NCBI GenBank assembly: GCA_947581615.1
Contig: CANPVD010000108.1
Span: 1-56,000 of the forward strand
Origin: Candidatus Humimonas hydrogenitrophica
GTDB taxonomy: Bacteria; Gemmatimonadota; Gemmatimonadetes; Palauibacterales; Palauibacteraceae
Length of the DNA: 56,000 bases
Reading direction: 5' to 3'
Position numbers and translations under genes: made by a program. The notes under the pieces are model-generated. The model was not told where the DNA came from and made no database searches. It saw only the letters and a program-made list of their open reading frames with translations. Positions 1 through 9,900 of the stretch are shown here, in pieces; within the stretch, counting starts at the first letter, position 1; every line of letters begins with the position of its first letter.

Positions 1-124
1 CCAATCCCTTGGCGTGCTGTACCTCCGTGATCGCCGCCGTCAACGTCGACTTCCCGTGGTCCACGTGCCCGATCGTCCCCACGTTCACGTGCGGCTTCGT
101 CCGCTCGAACTTCTGCTTCGCCAT
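1..124 (-). CDS. tuf: Elongation factor Tu, N-terminal fragment
   Basis: Only the first 41 codons are inside the window; the rest lies beyond base 1. The visible residues begin [16 protein letters not shown] and contain the GTPase P-loop GHVDHGKS, which identifies EF-Tu, the GTPase that carries aminoacyl-tRNA to the ribosome. The second residue after the P-loop glycine is Ser (GKST) where EF-Tu almost always has Thr (GKTT); both fit the Walker A rule. The gene follows tRNA-Thr and tRNA-Tyr on the same strand, the classic tRNA-tufB order, and is probably co-transcribed with them. Confidence 0.96.
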   Translation of the reverse strand, partial: MAKQKFERTKPHVNVGTIGHVDHGKSTLTAAITEVQHAKGL

Positions 125-236
125 CGGCTGCCGTCTCCTGGCTACGTTTCTGCCGTCGCTGCTGGTCCTGTCGCCGCGCGGAGCCACGAGGCCCTCCCGG
201 ACCCGCTGCCGCTCCGCCTCCGGCGCCCCCTGCTCA

Positions 237-319
237 TGGTGGGGGGAGGATTCGAACCTCCGAAGGCATAAGCCGGCAGATTTACAGTCTGCTCCGTTTG
301 GCCGCTTCGGTACCCCACC
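237..319 (-). tRNA. tRNA-Tyr (anticodon GTA)
   Basis: An 83-nt class II cloverleaf. The acceptor strands GGTGGGG and CCCCACC pair, the anticodon loop reads CTGTAAA with GTA in the middle, a long variable arm follows, and the T arm is GGAGG-TTCGAAT-CCTCC. The discriminator is A, and the CCA end is not encoded. It lies between tRNA-Thr and tuf. Confidence 0.96.
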
Positions 320-403
320 GCGGGCCCGGCCCGTGCTCCGCTCCACGGTCTCCGGGCGCGTCCGACGGGTCGGACCCGCCGGGGCTCCCACTCCTCGCGA
401 GTG

Positions 404-476
404 AGCTGACGGTGGGACTCGAACCCACAACCTTCGGATTACAAATCCGATGCTCTACCGATTGAGCTACGTCAGC
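404..476 (-). tRNA. tRNA-Thr (anticodon TGT)
   Basis: A 73-nt cloverleaf with acceptor pairing GCTGACG/CGTCAGC, D arm GCTCAATCGGTAGAGC, anticodon stem-loop with TGT, and T loop TTCGAGT. No CCA is encoded. It is the first product of the tRNA-tuf transcript, starting about eight bases after the predicted transcription start. Confidence 0.96.
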
Positions 477-490
477 AACGGGAGATCGGT

Positions 491-519
491 ATCATAGAAG
501 TCACTGCCGGGGCTGTCAA
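491..519 (-). promoter_or_regulatory. Near-consensus sigma70 promoter for tRNA-Thr/tRNA-Tyr/tuf
   Basis: On the minus strand TTGACA (519-514) is followed by exactly 17 bases and TATGAT (496-491), matching 11 of 12 consensus positions. The -35 box contains the cysS stop codon (518-516). The predicted start near 484 is just upstream of tRNA-Thr. It is the strongest promoter-like site seen in the window, fitting a stable-RNA/translation operon. Confidence 0.85.
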
Positions 520-2063
520 TCCATGTCGTCGCGCTCGCCTCCGGCGGCGGGCGACGAGCCGCCGTCGGGGACCGCGACGCCCGCCGCCGAGCCCGCCCCG
601 GACCCGGGCAGCTTCCAGCGGGTCCCCGTGGGCGTGTCCTCCAGCACGAAGCCTCGGGCCGCCACCTCGTCGCGGATCGCATCCGCCCGCTCGAAGTCGC
701 CCTCGGAGCGCGCCCGGCGCCGCTCCGCGATCCGCTGTTCGAGCCACCGCTCGGTCTCCGCGGGAACGGCGATCCGCTCGCCTTCCCGCAGCGAGAGGAC
801 GCCGAAAACCGCATCGAAGTCGTCCAGGAATCCCCGGGCCGCCTTCCGAGCCGCAGCGCTGCCGCCGCCCGAATCCAGGACGGCGTTCGCGTCCCGGACG
901 AACTCGAACACCGCCGCCAGGGCACCGCTCACGGCCAGGTCGTCGTCCAGGGCCGCCTCGAACGCGGCGCGCGCCCGCTCCGCCGCTCGCGCGAGCGGGT
1001 CGGGGGAGGCGTCCCCGGGCGCTCCGCTCGCTTCCGGGCCGCCGTCCCGATCCGGGGCGACCGCCAGCCTGACGCCCAGCTCGTCGATCCTGTCCAGGGC
1101 CCGGTCCGCTTGCTCGAGCCCCTCGACCGTGAAGTTGAGCTGACTGCGGTAGTGGGCGCTGAGCAGCAGGTAGCGGATCGCGGAGGGCCGATGACCGCGC
1201 TCCACCAGGTCGGGCACGGTGAAGTAGTTTCCCTCCGACTTGGACATCTTGGCGCCCTCGACGAGCAGGTGGGCAGCGTGGAGCCAGAAGCGCGCGAACG
1301 TGCGGCCGGTGGCCGCCTCGGACTGCGCGATCTCGTTGGTGTGATGCGGGAAGATGTTGTCCACCCCGCCCGTGTGGATGTCCAGCGTCGGCCCCAGATA
1401 CTCCATCGCCAGGACCGAGCACTCCAGGTGCCAGCCCGGACGGCCGGGCCCCCAGGGCGAGTCCCAGGTGGCGACGTCGCCCTCCTCGGCCCGCTCGCCT
1501 CCCTTCCACAGCACGAAGTCGCGGGGGTCGTCCTTGGAGTATTCCTCGTCGCCGCTGGCCCGCCCCGCGCTCCGGAGCGATTCCGGGTCGAGCCGCGCCA
1601 GCCTGCCGTAGTCCGGGAAGCGGCCGATGGCGAAGTACACCGAACCGTCCGCCTCGTAGCAGTAGCCCTTCTCCTCGAGCGTCTCCACCAGCTCGATCAT
1701 CTCCGCCACGTGCTCGGTCGCCCGCGGATGGTGCTCGGCCGGCTCGAGTCCCAGCGTCTCCCAGTCCTCGAAGAAGCCCGCGATGACGGGCTCGGTCACC
1801 TCCTCGAGCGTCAGCCCCCGCTCCACGGCGGCGTGGATCGTCTTGTCGTCCACGTCGGTGAGGTTCATGACCTGGGTCACGCGCCATCCCTTCCACTCCA
1901 GGTAGCGCCGGAGCAGGTCCTCCCAGGTGAACGTCCGGAAGTTGCCGATGTGGGCCCGGTCGTAGACCGTGGGGCCGCACGTGTACATGCGCACGTGGCC
2001 GGGGTCCGCCGGCTCGAACGCCCGCGGCGAGCGGCTCAGCGTATCGTACAGGCGCAACGTCAT
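516..2063 (-). CDS. cysS: Cysteinyl-tRNA synthetase
   Basis: This is a class I aminoacyl-tRNA synthetase (515 aa) that charges tRNA-Cys. The N-terminal zinc and ATP region reads YTCGPTVYD followed by HIGN, the HIGH-type signature; WHLECS supplies further zinc and substrate contacts; and KMSKS is intact (about residue 271). The DALR-type helical anticodon region fills the C-terminal third and ends in a short low-complexity Gly/Ala/Asp tail. The ATG overlaps the stop of the upstream mscS-like gene by ATGA, so translation is probably coupled. Length is slightly above the usual 460-480 aa because of an acidic insertion and the tail. Confidence 0.97.
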   Translation of the reverse strand: MTLRLYDTLSRSPRAFEPADPGHVRMYTCGPTVYDRAHIGNFRTFTWEDLLRRYLEWKGWRVTQVMNLTDVDDKTIHAAVERGLTLEEVTEPVIAGFFEDWETLGLEPAEHHPRATEHVAEMIELVETLEEKGYCYEADGSVYFAIGRFPDYGRLARLDPESLRSAGRASGDEEYSKDDPRDFVLWKGGERAEEGDVATWDSPWGPGRPGWHLECSVLAMEYLGPTLDIHTGGVDNIFPHHTNEIAQSEAATGRTFARFWLHAAHLLVEGAKMSKSEGNYFTVPDLVERGHRPSAIRYLLLSAHYRSQLNFTVEGLEQADRALDRIDELGVRLAVAPDRDGGPEASGAPGDASPDPLARAAERARAAFEAALDDDLAVSGALAAVFEFVRDANAVLDSGGGSAAARKAARGFLDDFDAVFGVLSLREGERIAVPAETERWLEQRIAERRRARSEGDFERADAIRDEVAARGFVLEDTPTGTRWKLPGSGAGSAAGVAVPDGGSSPAAGGERDDMD

Positions 2064-3004
2064 GCGCCCTCTCCGACGGCGCCGGGACCCGGCTCACCGA
2101 CCGCGGCCGACGGTCCCTGGCCCCGGCCCCAGTACAGCGTGCGGTGCGGGAACGGGATCTCGATGCCTTCCTCGTCGAATCGGTTCTTGATGCGGCGGCG
2201 GAGCTCGCGTGCCACGTCCCACTGCTTCAGAGGGAGCGTCTTGGCCATGAAGCGGATCACGACGGCGCTGTCCTCGAACCGCTCCACGCCCGGAACCACG
2301 GGCTCCTCCACGAGGAGCGGGCGCCAGTCTCCATCGTTCCACAACCCCCGGCCCAGGTCGGCGAGGACCCTCATGACCCGATCCACGTCCTCGCCGTAGG
2401 CCACTCCGATCTCGAGCACCGCCCGCGACCAGCCCTTGGTGAGGTTGCTTACCTGGTGGACCTCGCCGTGGGGGATCGTGTGCAGCACCCCGTGAACGTC
2501 CCGCAGCACCACCACCCGCATGGTGACGCGCTCCACCTGGCCCGCGGTGCTCTCGTTGATCCGGATCACGTCGCCGACCTGGTACTGCCCCTCGACCAGC
2601 ATGAAGAAGCCGCCGATGAGGTCCTTGACCAGCGCCTGGGCTCCGAAGGACAGGGCCAGGCCGAGCACCCCGACCGCCGCCGTGAGCGGACCCGTGGCGT
2701 TGGGGACGAACACCGACAGGATGGCGATGCCGGCCACCAGGGTCAGCGCCACCGTGCTGGCGTTGCGCACGATCTGCGCGAGAGTCCTGCCGCGCTGCTC
2801 TCGCGCCGAGAGGACCCCCGTGCCGCTGGCGACCACCGAGCGCTCGAGCCGGCGGGTCACGACGACGACGGCCCGGTAGACGATCCAGGCGGCCAGGAGG
2901 ACCAGCGCGACCTTGAGGAACCGGTCTCCCCAGTTCGACGCGGCGGACGGGAGGACCAGCCTCGCCAGGTCGGGGAGCGTTCGGGCGCCGGGTGCCGGCC
3001 TCAT
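2060..3004 (-). CDS. MscS-family mechanosensitive channel
   Basis: A 314-aa inner-membrane protein with an N-terminal hydrophobic segment, a second pair of membrane helices around residues 75-120, and the MscS pore and beta domain. The stretch LGLALSFGAQALVKDLIGG corresponds to the pore-lining TM3, and the following GDVIRI and GTVERV-like stretch (GQVERVTMRV) is the Sm-like beta domain. Such channels release solutes on hypo-osmotic shock. Both ends overlap neighbours by 4 bases (exported protein upstream, cysS downstream). Confidence 0.92.
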   Translation of the reverse strand: MRPAPGARTLPDLARLVLPSAASNWGDRFLKVALVLLAAWIVYRAVVVVTRRLERSVVASGTGVLSAREQRGRTLAQIVRNASTVALTLVAGIAILSVFVPNATGPLTAAVGVLGLALSFGAQALVKDLIGGFFMLVEGQYQVGDVIRINESTAGQVERVTMRVVVLRDVHGVLHTIPHGEVHQVSNLTKGWSRAVLEIGVAYGEDVDRVMRVLADLGRGLWNDGDWRPLLVEEPVVPGVERFEDSAVVIRFMAKTLPLKQWDVARELRRRIKNRFDEEGIEIPFPHRTLYWGRGQGPSAAVGEPGPGAVGEGA

Positions 3005-3804
3005 CCCCGCGCCTCCCCCGGCCCGGTTCGCGCGGAAGGTCCGCGCGCCGTGTCGGGGGAGGCCGAAGTGTCCATCGGGAGCGGCCGGGGCGCGGCGGCG
3101 GCGGCCGAATCCGCCGCCGCCGCGGAGTCCGCCGCCGCCACGGAGTCGGCGGCCAGTCCCGCGAGGGCCGTCCCCCTCCAGCTCCGGTAGGCCTGCAGGC
3201 GGTCCGCGTGGGCCTTCGCCCAGCCGTCAGCGCAGCCCACCAGCTCGGCATCCCCGAGGTCCACCAGCATCGCCGGGAGATGACCCTGGGCGCGGGCGAG
3301 CACGATCGCGTCCACCGGCGGGAACGGGGGACCTCCGTACAGCGTCCGGGACACGATCCAGCCATCCAGGAACGAGGACGCCCGCGCCACCTCGCGGCTC
3401 ACCACCTGATCGCAGTCGGTGGCCGGTCCCTCGTGCCGGACCGACTCCATCTTGTTGACCGCGTAGTTCGCGTAGGCTCGGGCCATCTCCCGCAGGTTCG
3501 ACGGCGTGGCGACGGTGACGGCCGAATCGCTGCGCAGGCGGACCGCGATCCACGGGTAGGCGGGCCCCGGTCGCGCATCCGTCGCGACCGGTCCCGTGCC
3601 GGTGTAATAGACGACGTGCGGATCCTTCTCCAACAGGTCCTGGAGACGGCGCGCGTCCGTCATCCACTGCCGGAGGGTGTCGAGCGGGAAGGTCAGCGTG
3701 TCACCGGAGGGCACCCCGATGGCGTGCCGCTCCTGGCCCACGACCGGAGCGGCCGCAAGCGCCAGGAGCAGGACCGCGCCCGCGACTTCGAGGACACCTC
3801 GCAT
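3001..3804 (-). CDS. Exported protein of unknown function with Ala/Asp/Ser repeat tail
   Basis: The 267-aa product starts with MRGVLEV and a hydrophobic leader ending APVVGQ, a likely signal peptide. The chosen ATG at 3804 places the signal at the N terminus; the same frame is open far upstream but is then a shadow of the DUF1232 gene. The body contains several Trp/Tyr-rich motifs and lone cysteines but no family I recognise. Near the C terminus is an ADSAAA-type repeat. It overlaps mscS by ATGA and lies 35 bases after the DUF1232 gene, so it belongs to that operon. It probably acts in the periplasm (inference). Confidence 0.72.
   Translation of the reverse strand: MRGVLEVAGAVLLLALAAAPVVGQERHAIGVPSGDTLTFPLDTLRQWMTDARRLQDLLEKDPHVVYYTGTGPVATDARPGPAYPWIAVRLRSDSAVTVATPSNLREMARAYANYAVNKMESVRHEGPATDCDQVVSREVARASSFLDGWIVSRTLYGGPPFPPVDAIVLARAQGHLPAMLVDLGDAELVGCADGWAKAHADRLQAYRSWRGTALAGLAADSVAAADSAAAADSAAAAAPRPLPMDTSASPDTARGPSARTGPGEARG
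3104..3152. repeat. 18-bp tandem repeat inside the exported-protein gene
   Basis: About two and a half copies of an 18-base unit encode a D-S-A/V-A-A-A hexapeptide on the minus strand. Likely a slippage-prone low-complexity linker. Confidence 0.6.
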
Positions 3805-3839
3805 CCTGGGAGCGCGGGCCGCGCTCGATCCCGCGGCGC

Positions 3840-4379
3840 TCAAGCCCGGTCGAGGCTCCGGCTCTCGCCGGGCAGATCCTCGTCGTCCGGTCGGTCCAGG
3901 AGGCCCGCGAAGCGAAGCACGTCGTCGCCGGCATGCCCCAGGAGCTCCTGCTCGCGGGCCAGCACCCGCTCGGAGATCTCGGCGACGGACGTCTCCCCGG
4001 TCCATCCTTCTTCGACGACGTCCCATCCGAGCTCCTCGGCGATCCGGTGTGCCACGTAGGCACAGCAGAAGATGTCGTCGAGATAGCCGTAGGCCCCGAC
4101 CTTCTCCTCCGGGATCACGTCGTTGGGGCTCACCAGGTAGGCGAGAGCCGCGTCCACCAGCAGCCGATGCTGACGTGTGAGGCGAGGGTCGTTGAGCAAG
4201 TGGAACATGAGGATCGCATACGCGGGTGCCAGGAGCACGACATCCCGCAGGGTGCCGGCGTAGCGCGACACCTGGTCCTTCAAGATCTGGAGATAGCCCT
4301 GCATCATCATCGTGCTCGGGCCTCCCGACTCCGGGGGTGTGCGGCCCTCGTCCCCCCCACCTTCGTCCCCATGACCCAC
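3840..4379 (-). CDS. DUF1232 (YkvA-like) protein
   Basis: The 179-aa product has a hydrophobic segment DVVLLAPAYAILMFHLLND and the family's core motif around SPNDVIPEE...GYLDD, typical of DUF1232/YkvA proteins (function unknown). A GTG start at 4379 has AGGAG about eight bases upstream. An ATG triplet at 4310-4304 also has GGGAGG upstream and would remove a 23-residue Gly/Glu-rich leader, so the start is uncertain. It heads the operon running to cysS. Confidence 0.8.
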   Translation of the reverse strand: MGHGDEGGGDEGRTPPESGGPSTMMMQGYLQILKDQVSRYAGTLRDVVLLAPAYAILMFHLLNDPRLTRQHRLLVDAALAYLVSPNDVIPEEKVGAYGYLDDIFCCAYVAHRIAEELGWDVVEEGWTGETSVAEISERVLAREQELLGHAGDDVLRFAGLLDRPDDEDLPGESRSLDRA

Positions 4380-4442
4380 CGTCCCGTCTCCTGCTTGGAT
4401 TGAACACCCGAACCGGCCCGACGGTCCCCGGGCTCGGGGGTG

Positions 4443-6299
<1,857 letters not shown>

Positions 6300-6369
6300 A
6301 CCAGTATCAACTCCCGGGGCGGTCGTGGTCGATCGAACCCCGTGGGCGATCGATCGATGGCCATGTCTG

Positions 6370-7776
6370 CTACCCCGCCGCCGGCGAGGGATCCCCCCGG
6401 ACCGTCGCCGCGCGCGCGAGGGCCCAGGCGGCCAGGTCATCCGCCTCGCCGGCGGTGGGCGCCTCCGCGATGACCCTGAGGATGGGCTCGGTGCCCGAGG
6501 GGCGAACGTGGACCCAGCGGCCCTCCCCCGGCCAGTCGAGGCGAAGCCCGTCCTGCCGGTCCTCGCTCGCACCCGTCGGCGCGTCCGCGAGCAGGGCCCC
6601 GTACAGCGCCTCCGGGCTCCCTTCGGGCCGCGCCGTCCGCCGCTTGGCGATCGCGTAGTGGGGGCGGTCGGCCAGCCACCCCTCCAGGGACACCCCTCCG
6701 GCGGCCAGGAGCCCCAGCACCAGACACGCCGCGAGAGGCGCGTCCCGCGTGAGATGGAGAGCCGGGAGCATCACCCCGCCGTTGCCCTCGCCGCCGACCA
6801 CGGCTCCGGTCTCCCGCATCCGCCGCGCCACGTTGGCCTCGCCGACCGGAGCCAGGTGGACGGGCTGGCCCGCCCGCCGCGCGGCGTCCGAGATCACCCG
6901 GCTGGATGAGAGGTTCGTGACCACGGGCCCCGGCGTCTTCGAAAGCACGTATTCCACCGCCAGAGCCAGGGTCCAGTCTTCGCCGACCGGCATGCCCTCT
7001 CCATCCACAAGGGCGAGGCGGTCGACGTCGGGGTCCACGGCGAGGCCTACGTCCGCGCCCGTCTCCCGAACCCATCGGGAGAGATCTCCGAGGTTCTCGG
7101 GAACCGGCTCCGGGGGTCTGCGGAAGCGGCCGTCCGGCTCCAGGTCGAGGCCCTCCACCCGGCATCCGAGCCGGTCGAGCAGGAGCGACATGATCGGTCC
7201 TCCCGCCCCCCGCACGCTGTCGAGAGCCACGACGAAGCCCGCCGCCGCAATGGCCTCCCGGTCGACGATGGAGAGCGCCAGGATGCGCTCCACGTGGTGC
7301 TCCACGGCGCCTTCGCGCTCCACCCGCCCACCGAGCCCGTCCCACGCCGCGTAGTCGGGCCCCTCGGAGAACAGCGCCTGGACGCGGCGACCGCCCTCTA
7401 CCGACACGAACTCGCCCGCGGAGCTGGCCAGCTTGAGGCCGTTCCATTGCACCGGATTGTGGGACGCGGTCACGATCACTCCGCCCGCGGCGCGGTCGTC
7501 ATCCTGGACGGCCAGGAGAGCGGTCGGCGTGGGCGCGAGCCCCACGTCCACCACCGGCCACCCCGCGCTGCGGACCCCGGCCGCCACCGCGTCGACCAGG
7601 AGCGGCCCCGAGGTTCGGCTGTCCCGGGCCAGGATCACGTGGCCTCCCGCATCGCCGCGGACGGAGGCGAGGAAGGTCCCGTAGGCCGCGCCGTAGCGCG
7701 CGGCGATCTCGGGCGTGAGCCCGTCTCCGACCACCCCGCGTATGCCGGAGGCGGAGACGATGAGAGGCTCGTGCAT
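6370..7776 (-). CDS. glmM: Phosphoglucosamine mutase / phosphohexomutase
   Basis: A 468-aa alpha-D-phosphohexomutase. It has an N-terminal SASGIRG, the phospho-serine loop TASHNPVQWNGLK, the metal site DPDVDR (about residue 229), a sugar loop GEGNGG and a C-terminal phosphate loop RPSGTEP. The pairing with glmS makes glucosamine-6-P to glucosamine-1-P interconversion the likely reaction; a phosphomannomutase/phosphoglucomutase role cannot be excluded by sequence alone. The ATG at 7776 is chosen because the family's N terminus begins just after it; the frame is open 34 codons further upstream with no conserved content. Confidence 0.92.
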   Translation of the reverse strand: MHEPLIVSASGIRGVVGDGLTPEIAARYGAAYGTFLASVRGDAGGHVILARDSRTSGPLLVDAVAAGVRSAGWPVVDVGLAPTPTALLAVQDDDRAAGGVIVTASHNPVQWNGLKLASSAGEFVSVEGGRRVQALFSEGPDYAAWDGLGGRVEREGAVEHHVERILALSIVDREAIAAAGFVVALDSVRGAGGPIMSLLLDRLGCRVEGLDLEPDGRFRRPPEPVPENLGDLSRWVRETGADVGLAVDPDVDRLALVDGEGMPVGEDWTLALAVEYVLSKTPGPVVTNLSSSRVISDAARRAGQPVHLAPVGEANVARRMRETGAVVGGEGNGGVMLPALHLTRDAPLAACLVLGLLAAGGVSLEGWLADRPHYAIAKRRTARPEGSPEALYGALLADAPTGASEDRQDGLRLDWPGEGRWVHVRPSGTEPILRVIAEAPTAGEADDLAAWALARAATVRGDPSPAAG

Positions 7777-7848
7777 GGATCGGATTCTGTGTGTGGGGGC
7801 CGGAGGCGCCCGATCGACGGGAGGGTCGCCGGGCCGACTGCGCCCACG

Positions 7849-7878
7849 ACAGTAGGGGATTTCTCGCGGCTCCGTCAA
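7849..7878 (-). promoter_or_regulatory. Sigma70-like promoter for glmM-glmS
   Basis: On the minus strand TTGACG (7878-7873), 18 bases, TACTGT (7854-7849). The -35 box overlaps the stop codon of the upstream Y1-like gene. Predicted start near 7842, giving a leader of about 65 bases to glmM. Confidence 0.65.
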
Positions 7879-8405
7879 CCTCCGGCGGCTGACCCGGGAG
7901 ACCGGCGACGCGGTCGCGTCCTCGCGCCTCCGCCCCCGGGCGGCGGGCGGCCGCCGGAGGCCGCCGTGTCCGATGCGCCATCGTCACGACTCGGCGGTTG
8001 CTCGGCCCGGAGACGCCGCACCAGGCGATGCACCTGCGCCGGGCCCACCGTCGAGGCGGCGAAGCCGCGACCCCAGCGCGCCGGGCAACGCCAGCGCCGG
8101 AGGGCCACGAGGCTGGCGCGCTTCAGGCGGCGCGCCACATCGGTCAGGGCCTGTGTCGGTCCGAAGCGGACGAGGAGCTGCACGCGATCGGCCGACACGC
8201 GTACCTCGACCGGCTCCACGTCCAGCTGGACGCAGAGCGCGATCAGCTCCCGCTCGAGCGCCCGCGCGTGGCGGTCTCCAAGCAGGGGGAGGCCTCCGAG
8301 CGTGGGCCAGGCGAGCTGGGCGTAGAGCCTGTGTGCGGCCGGAGTCCGCCTCCCACCGCGCCCACCCCGGCCCCCCGCCCCACCCTCCCCGCCCCGCTTC
8401 GGCAT
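7875..8405 (-). CDS. IS200/REP-type Y1 transposase-like protein lacking catalytic residues
   Basis: The 176-aa product keeps the landmark pattern of the single-strand HUH (Y1) transposase fold. A strand followed by ADRVQLLVRF (72-81) stands where active enzymes have PDHVHLLV; then come RRLKRAS and the late WGRGFAASTVG (111-121) and RRLRAEQ (130-136). Both histidines of the HUH metal site are replaced (R74, Q76), and the nucleophilic Tyr of the usual KKYIENQ-type helix is Leu132. Strand cleavage should be impossible. Either it is a decaying transposase, or a domesticated nucleic-acid-binding protein. The frame is uninterrupted, with a Gly/Arg-rich N terminus and a Pro/Arg tail. No flanking hairpin ends of an IS were seen. 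Confidence 0.68.
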   Translation of the reverse strand: MPKRGGEGGAGGRGGRGGRRTPAAHRLYAQLAWPTLGGLPLLGDRHARALERELIALCVQLDVEPVEVRVSADRVQLLVRFGPTQALTDVARRLKRASLVALRRWRCPARWGRGFAASTVGPAQVHRLVRRLRAEQPPSRDDGASDTAASGGRPPPGGGGARTRPRRRSPGSAAGG

Positions 8406-8653
8406 GTTCGAGCGTCCGACCGTGCGTCAACGACCGCTCATTCGTACGGTCACCGGCCCGTGGCCGTGGCGGTCCGGGGCCCGGCACGCCAGCCGGGGCC
8501 ATCAGGCGTGACGGCTCGCGGCCCACCGCGACTCCCTGCTAGCTTGGTCGGGCGCCCGCGCGGGCCGCGGCGCCCGCAGCGCGGCTCTCCGGCCGACCGC
8601 CGGTCGAGCACCGTCGCCGCATCCGATCATCATCCTCACGGCACGGGGGACGC

Positions 8654-9823
8654 ATGACCACACGATCCAGCGATGGGTTCGGAACGCGCGCCGTTCACGC
8701 CGGACAGGAGCCGGCGCCCGGCTCGGGCGCGATCATGACGCCCATCTACCAGACCTCCACCTACGTCCAGGAAGCCGTGGGCAAGCCCCGCGGCGGGTAC
8801 GAATACGCGAGGGTCACCAATCCCACGCGCTCGGCTCTGGAGGCGAACCTCGCGTCCCTGGAGGGAGGGTCCTTCGGTGCCGCCTTCGCCTCCGGGCTGG
8901 CGGCCATCGAGGCCGTCGTCAAGACGACGCTGAGCGCCGGGGATCACGTGGTGTGCGGAGCCAACGTGTACGGCGGGACCGAGCGCATGTTCAGGACGGT
9001 GTGGTCGCGGTTCGGGGTCGAGTTCACCTTCGTGGACAGCTCCGACCTGGACGCGGTGCGCGCGGCGGTCACGCCCGGCACGCGACTCGTCCACGTCGAG
9101 ACGCCCACCAACCCCACGATGGCGCTGTGCGACCTGGCGGCGTGCGCGGACGTCGCGCACGAGGCGGGAGCCCTCCTCTCCGTGGACAACACGTTCGCCA
9201 CCCCCTTCCTGCAACGCCCGCTCGAGTCGGGAGCCGACCTCGTCGTCCACTCGACCACCAAGTACCTGAACGGACACAGCGACGTGATCGGGGGCGCCGT
9301 GGTGACGGACTCCGAGGAGATCGCCGAAGGGCTCTACTACCAGCAGAAGTCCACCGGCGGCGTGCCGGGACCGATGGATTGCTGGCTCGTGCTCCGCGGG
9401 ACCAAGACGCTGCACGTGCGCATGAAGGCGCACTGCGCCAACGGGCGTCGGGTGGCGGAGTACCTGGTCGGACACCCGGCCATCTCGACCGTCCACTATC
9501 CGGGCCTCGCCAGCCACCCGCAGCACGAGCTGGCGAAGCGCCAGATGCGCGACTTCGGCGGCATGCTGAGCGTGGAGACCGGGTCGGCCGAGCGCGCACG
9601 CGCCCTGGTGGGCGCCACGCGTCTGTTCGCTCTGGCCGAGAGCCTGGGCGGAGTGGAGAGTCTGATCAGCGTTCCGGCAGCCATGACCCACGCGTCGGTG
9701 CCGGAGGAGCGCCGCCGGCAGATCGGCGTCACGCCGGGCCTCGTGCGTCTGTCGGTCGGCGTCGAGGACTCCGAGGACCTGCTCGCCGACCTCGAGGAGG
9801 CGCTCTCCGTCCTGCAGGCGTAG
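8654..9823 (+). CDS. Cystathionine gamma-synthase/gamma-lyase (PLP-dependent)
   Basis: The 389-aa protein belongs to the Cys/Met metabolism PLP enzyme family (MetB, MetC, Cys3, MetZ). It has the N-terminal [11 protein letters not shown], the cofactor phosphate site [15 protein letters not shown], and the PLP lysine in [13 protein letters not shown]. The [17 protein letters not shown] segment and the terminal SVGVED fit gamma-synthase or gamma-lyase rather than O-acetylhomoserine sulfhydrylase, but the two cannot be separated here. The start ATG is preceded by a GGGGGAC stretch. It stands alone upstream of the M48 protease gene. Confidence 0.93.
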   Translation: MTTRSSDGFGTRAVHAGQEPAPGSGAIMTPIYQTSTYVQEAVGKPRGGYEYARVTNPTRSALEANLASLEGGSFGAAFASGLAAIEAVVKTTLSAGDHVVCGANVYGGTERMFRTVWSRFGVEFTFVDSSDLDAVRAAVTPGTRLVHVETPTNPTMALCDLAACADVAHEAGALLSVDNTFATPFLQRPLESGADLVVHSTTKYLNGHSDVIGGAVVTDSEEIAEGLYYQQKSTGGVPGPMDCWLVLRGTKTLHVRMKAHCANGRRVAEYLVGHPAISTVHYPGLASHPQHELAKRQMRDFGGMLSVETGSAERARALVGATRLFALAESLGGVESLISVPAAMTHASVPEERRRQIGVTPGLVRLSVGVEDSEDLLADLEEALSVLQA

Positions 9824-9830
9824 CCGCCCC

Positions 9831-9856
9831 GAAACCGCGGTCCGGCGGGACCCGTA
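9831..9856 (+). promoter_or_regulatory. ECF (SigW-type) promoter upstream of the M48 protease
   Basis: CCCC-GAAAC at 9831-9835, a 17-base spacer and CGTAGG starting at 9853. This is the TGAAAC/CGTA architecture used by SigW-like ECF factors. It starts eight bases after the upstream gene's stop and leaves a leader of about 38 bases. It shares a long match with the site at 13155. Confidence 0.66.
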
Positions 9857-9900
9857 GGTCTGGACGAGGGCCAGCCGATCCCGATACGGAGATGAACACC

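Noticed and set aside
125-236. An additional tRNA (Gly or Trp) between tRNA-Tyr and tuf, as in some genomes
   Set aside because: No T-loop or cloverleaf could be found in this gap.
8406-8653. Possible SAM riboswitch or other leader before the cystathionine synthase/lyase gene
   Set aside because: The region is GC-rich with generic hairpins, and no known SAM or SAH riboswitch core could be recognised.
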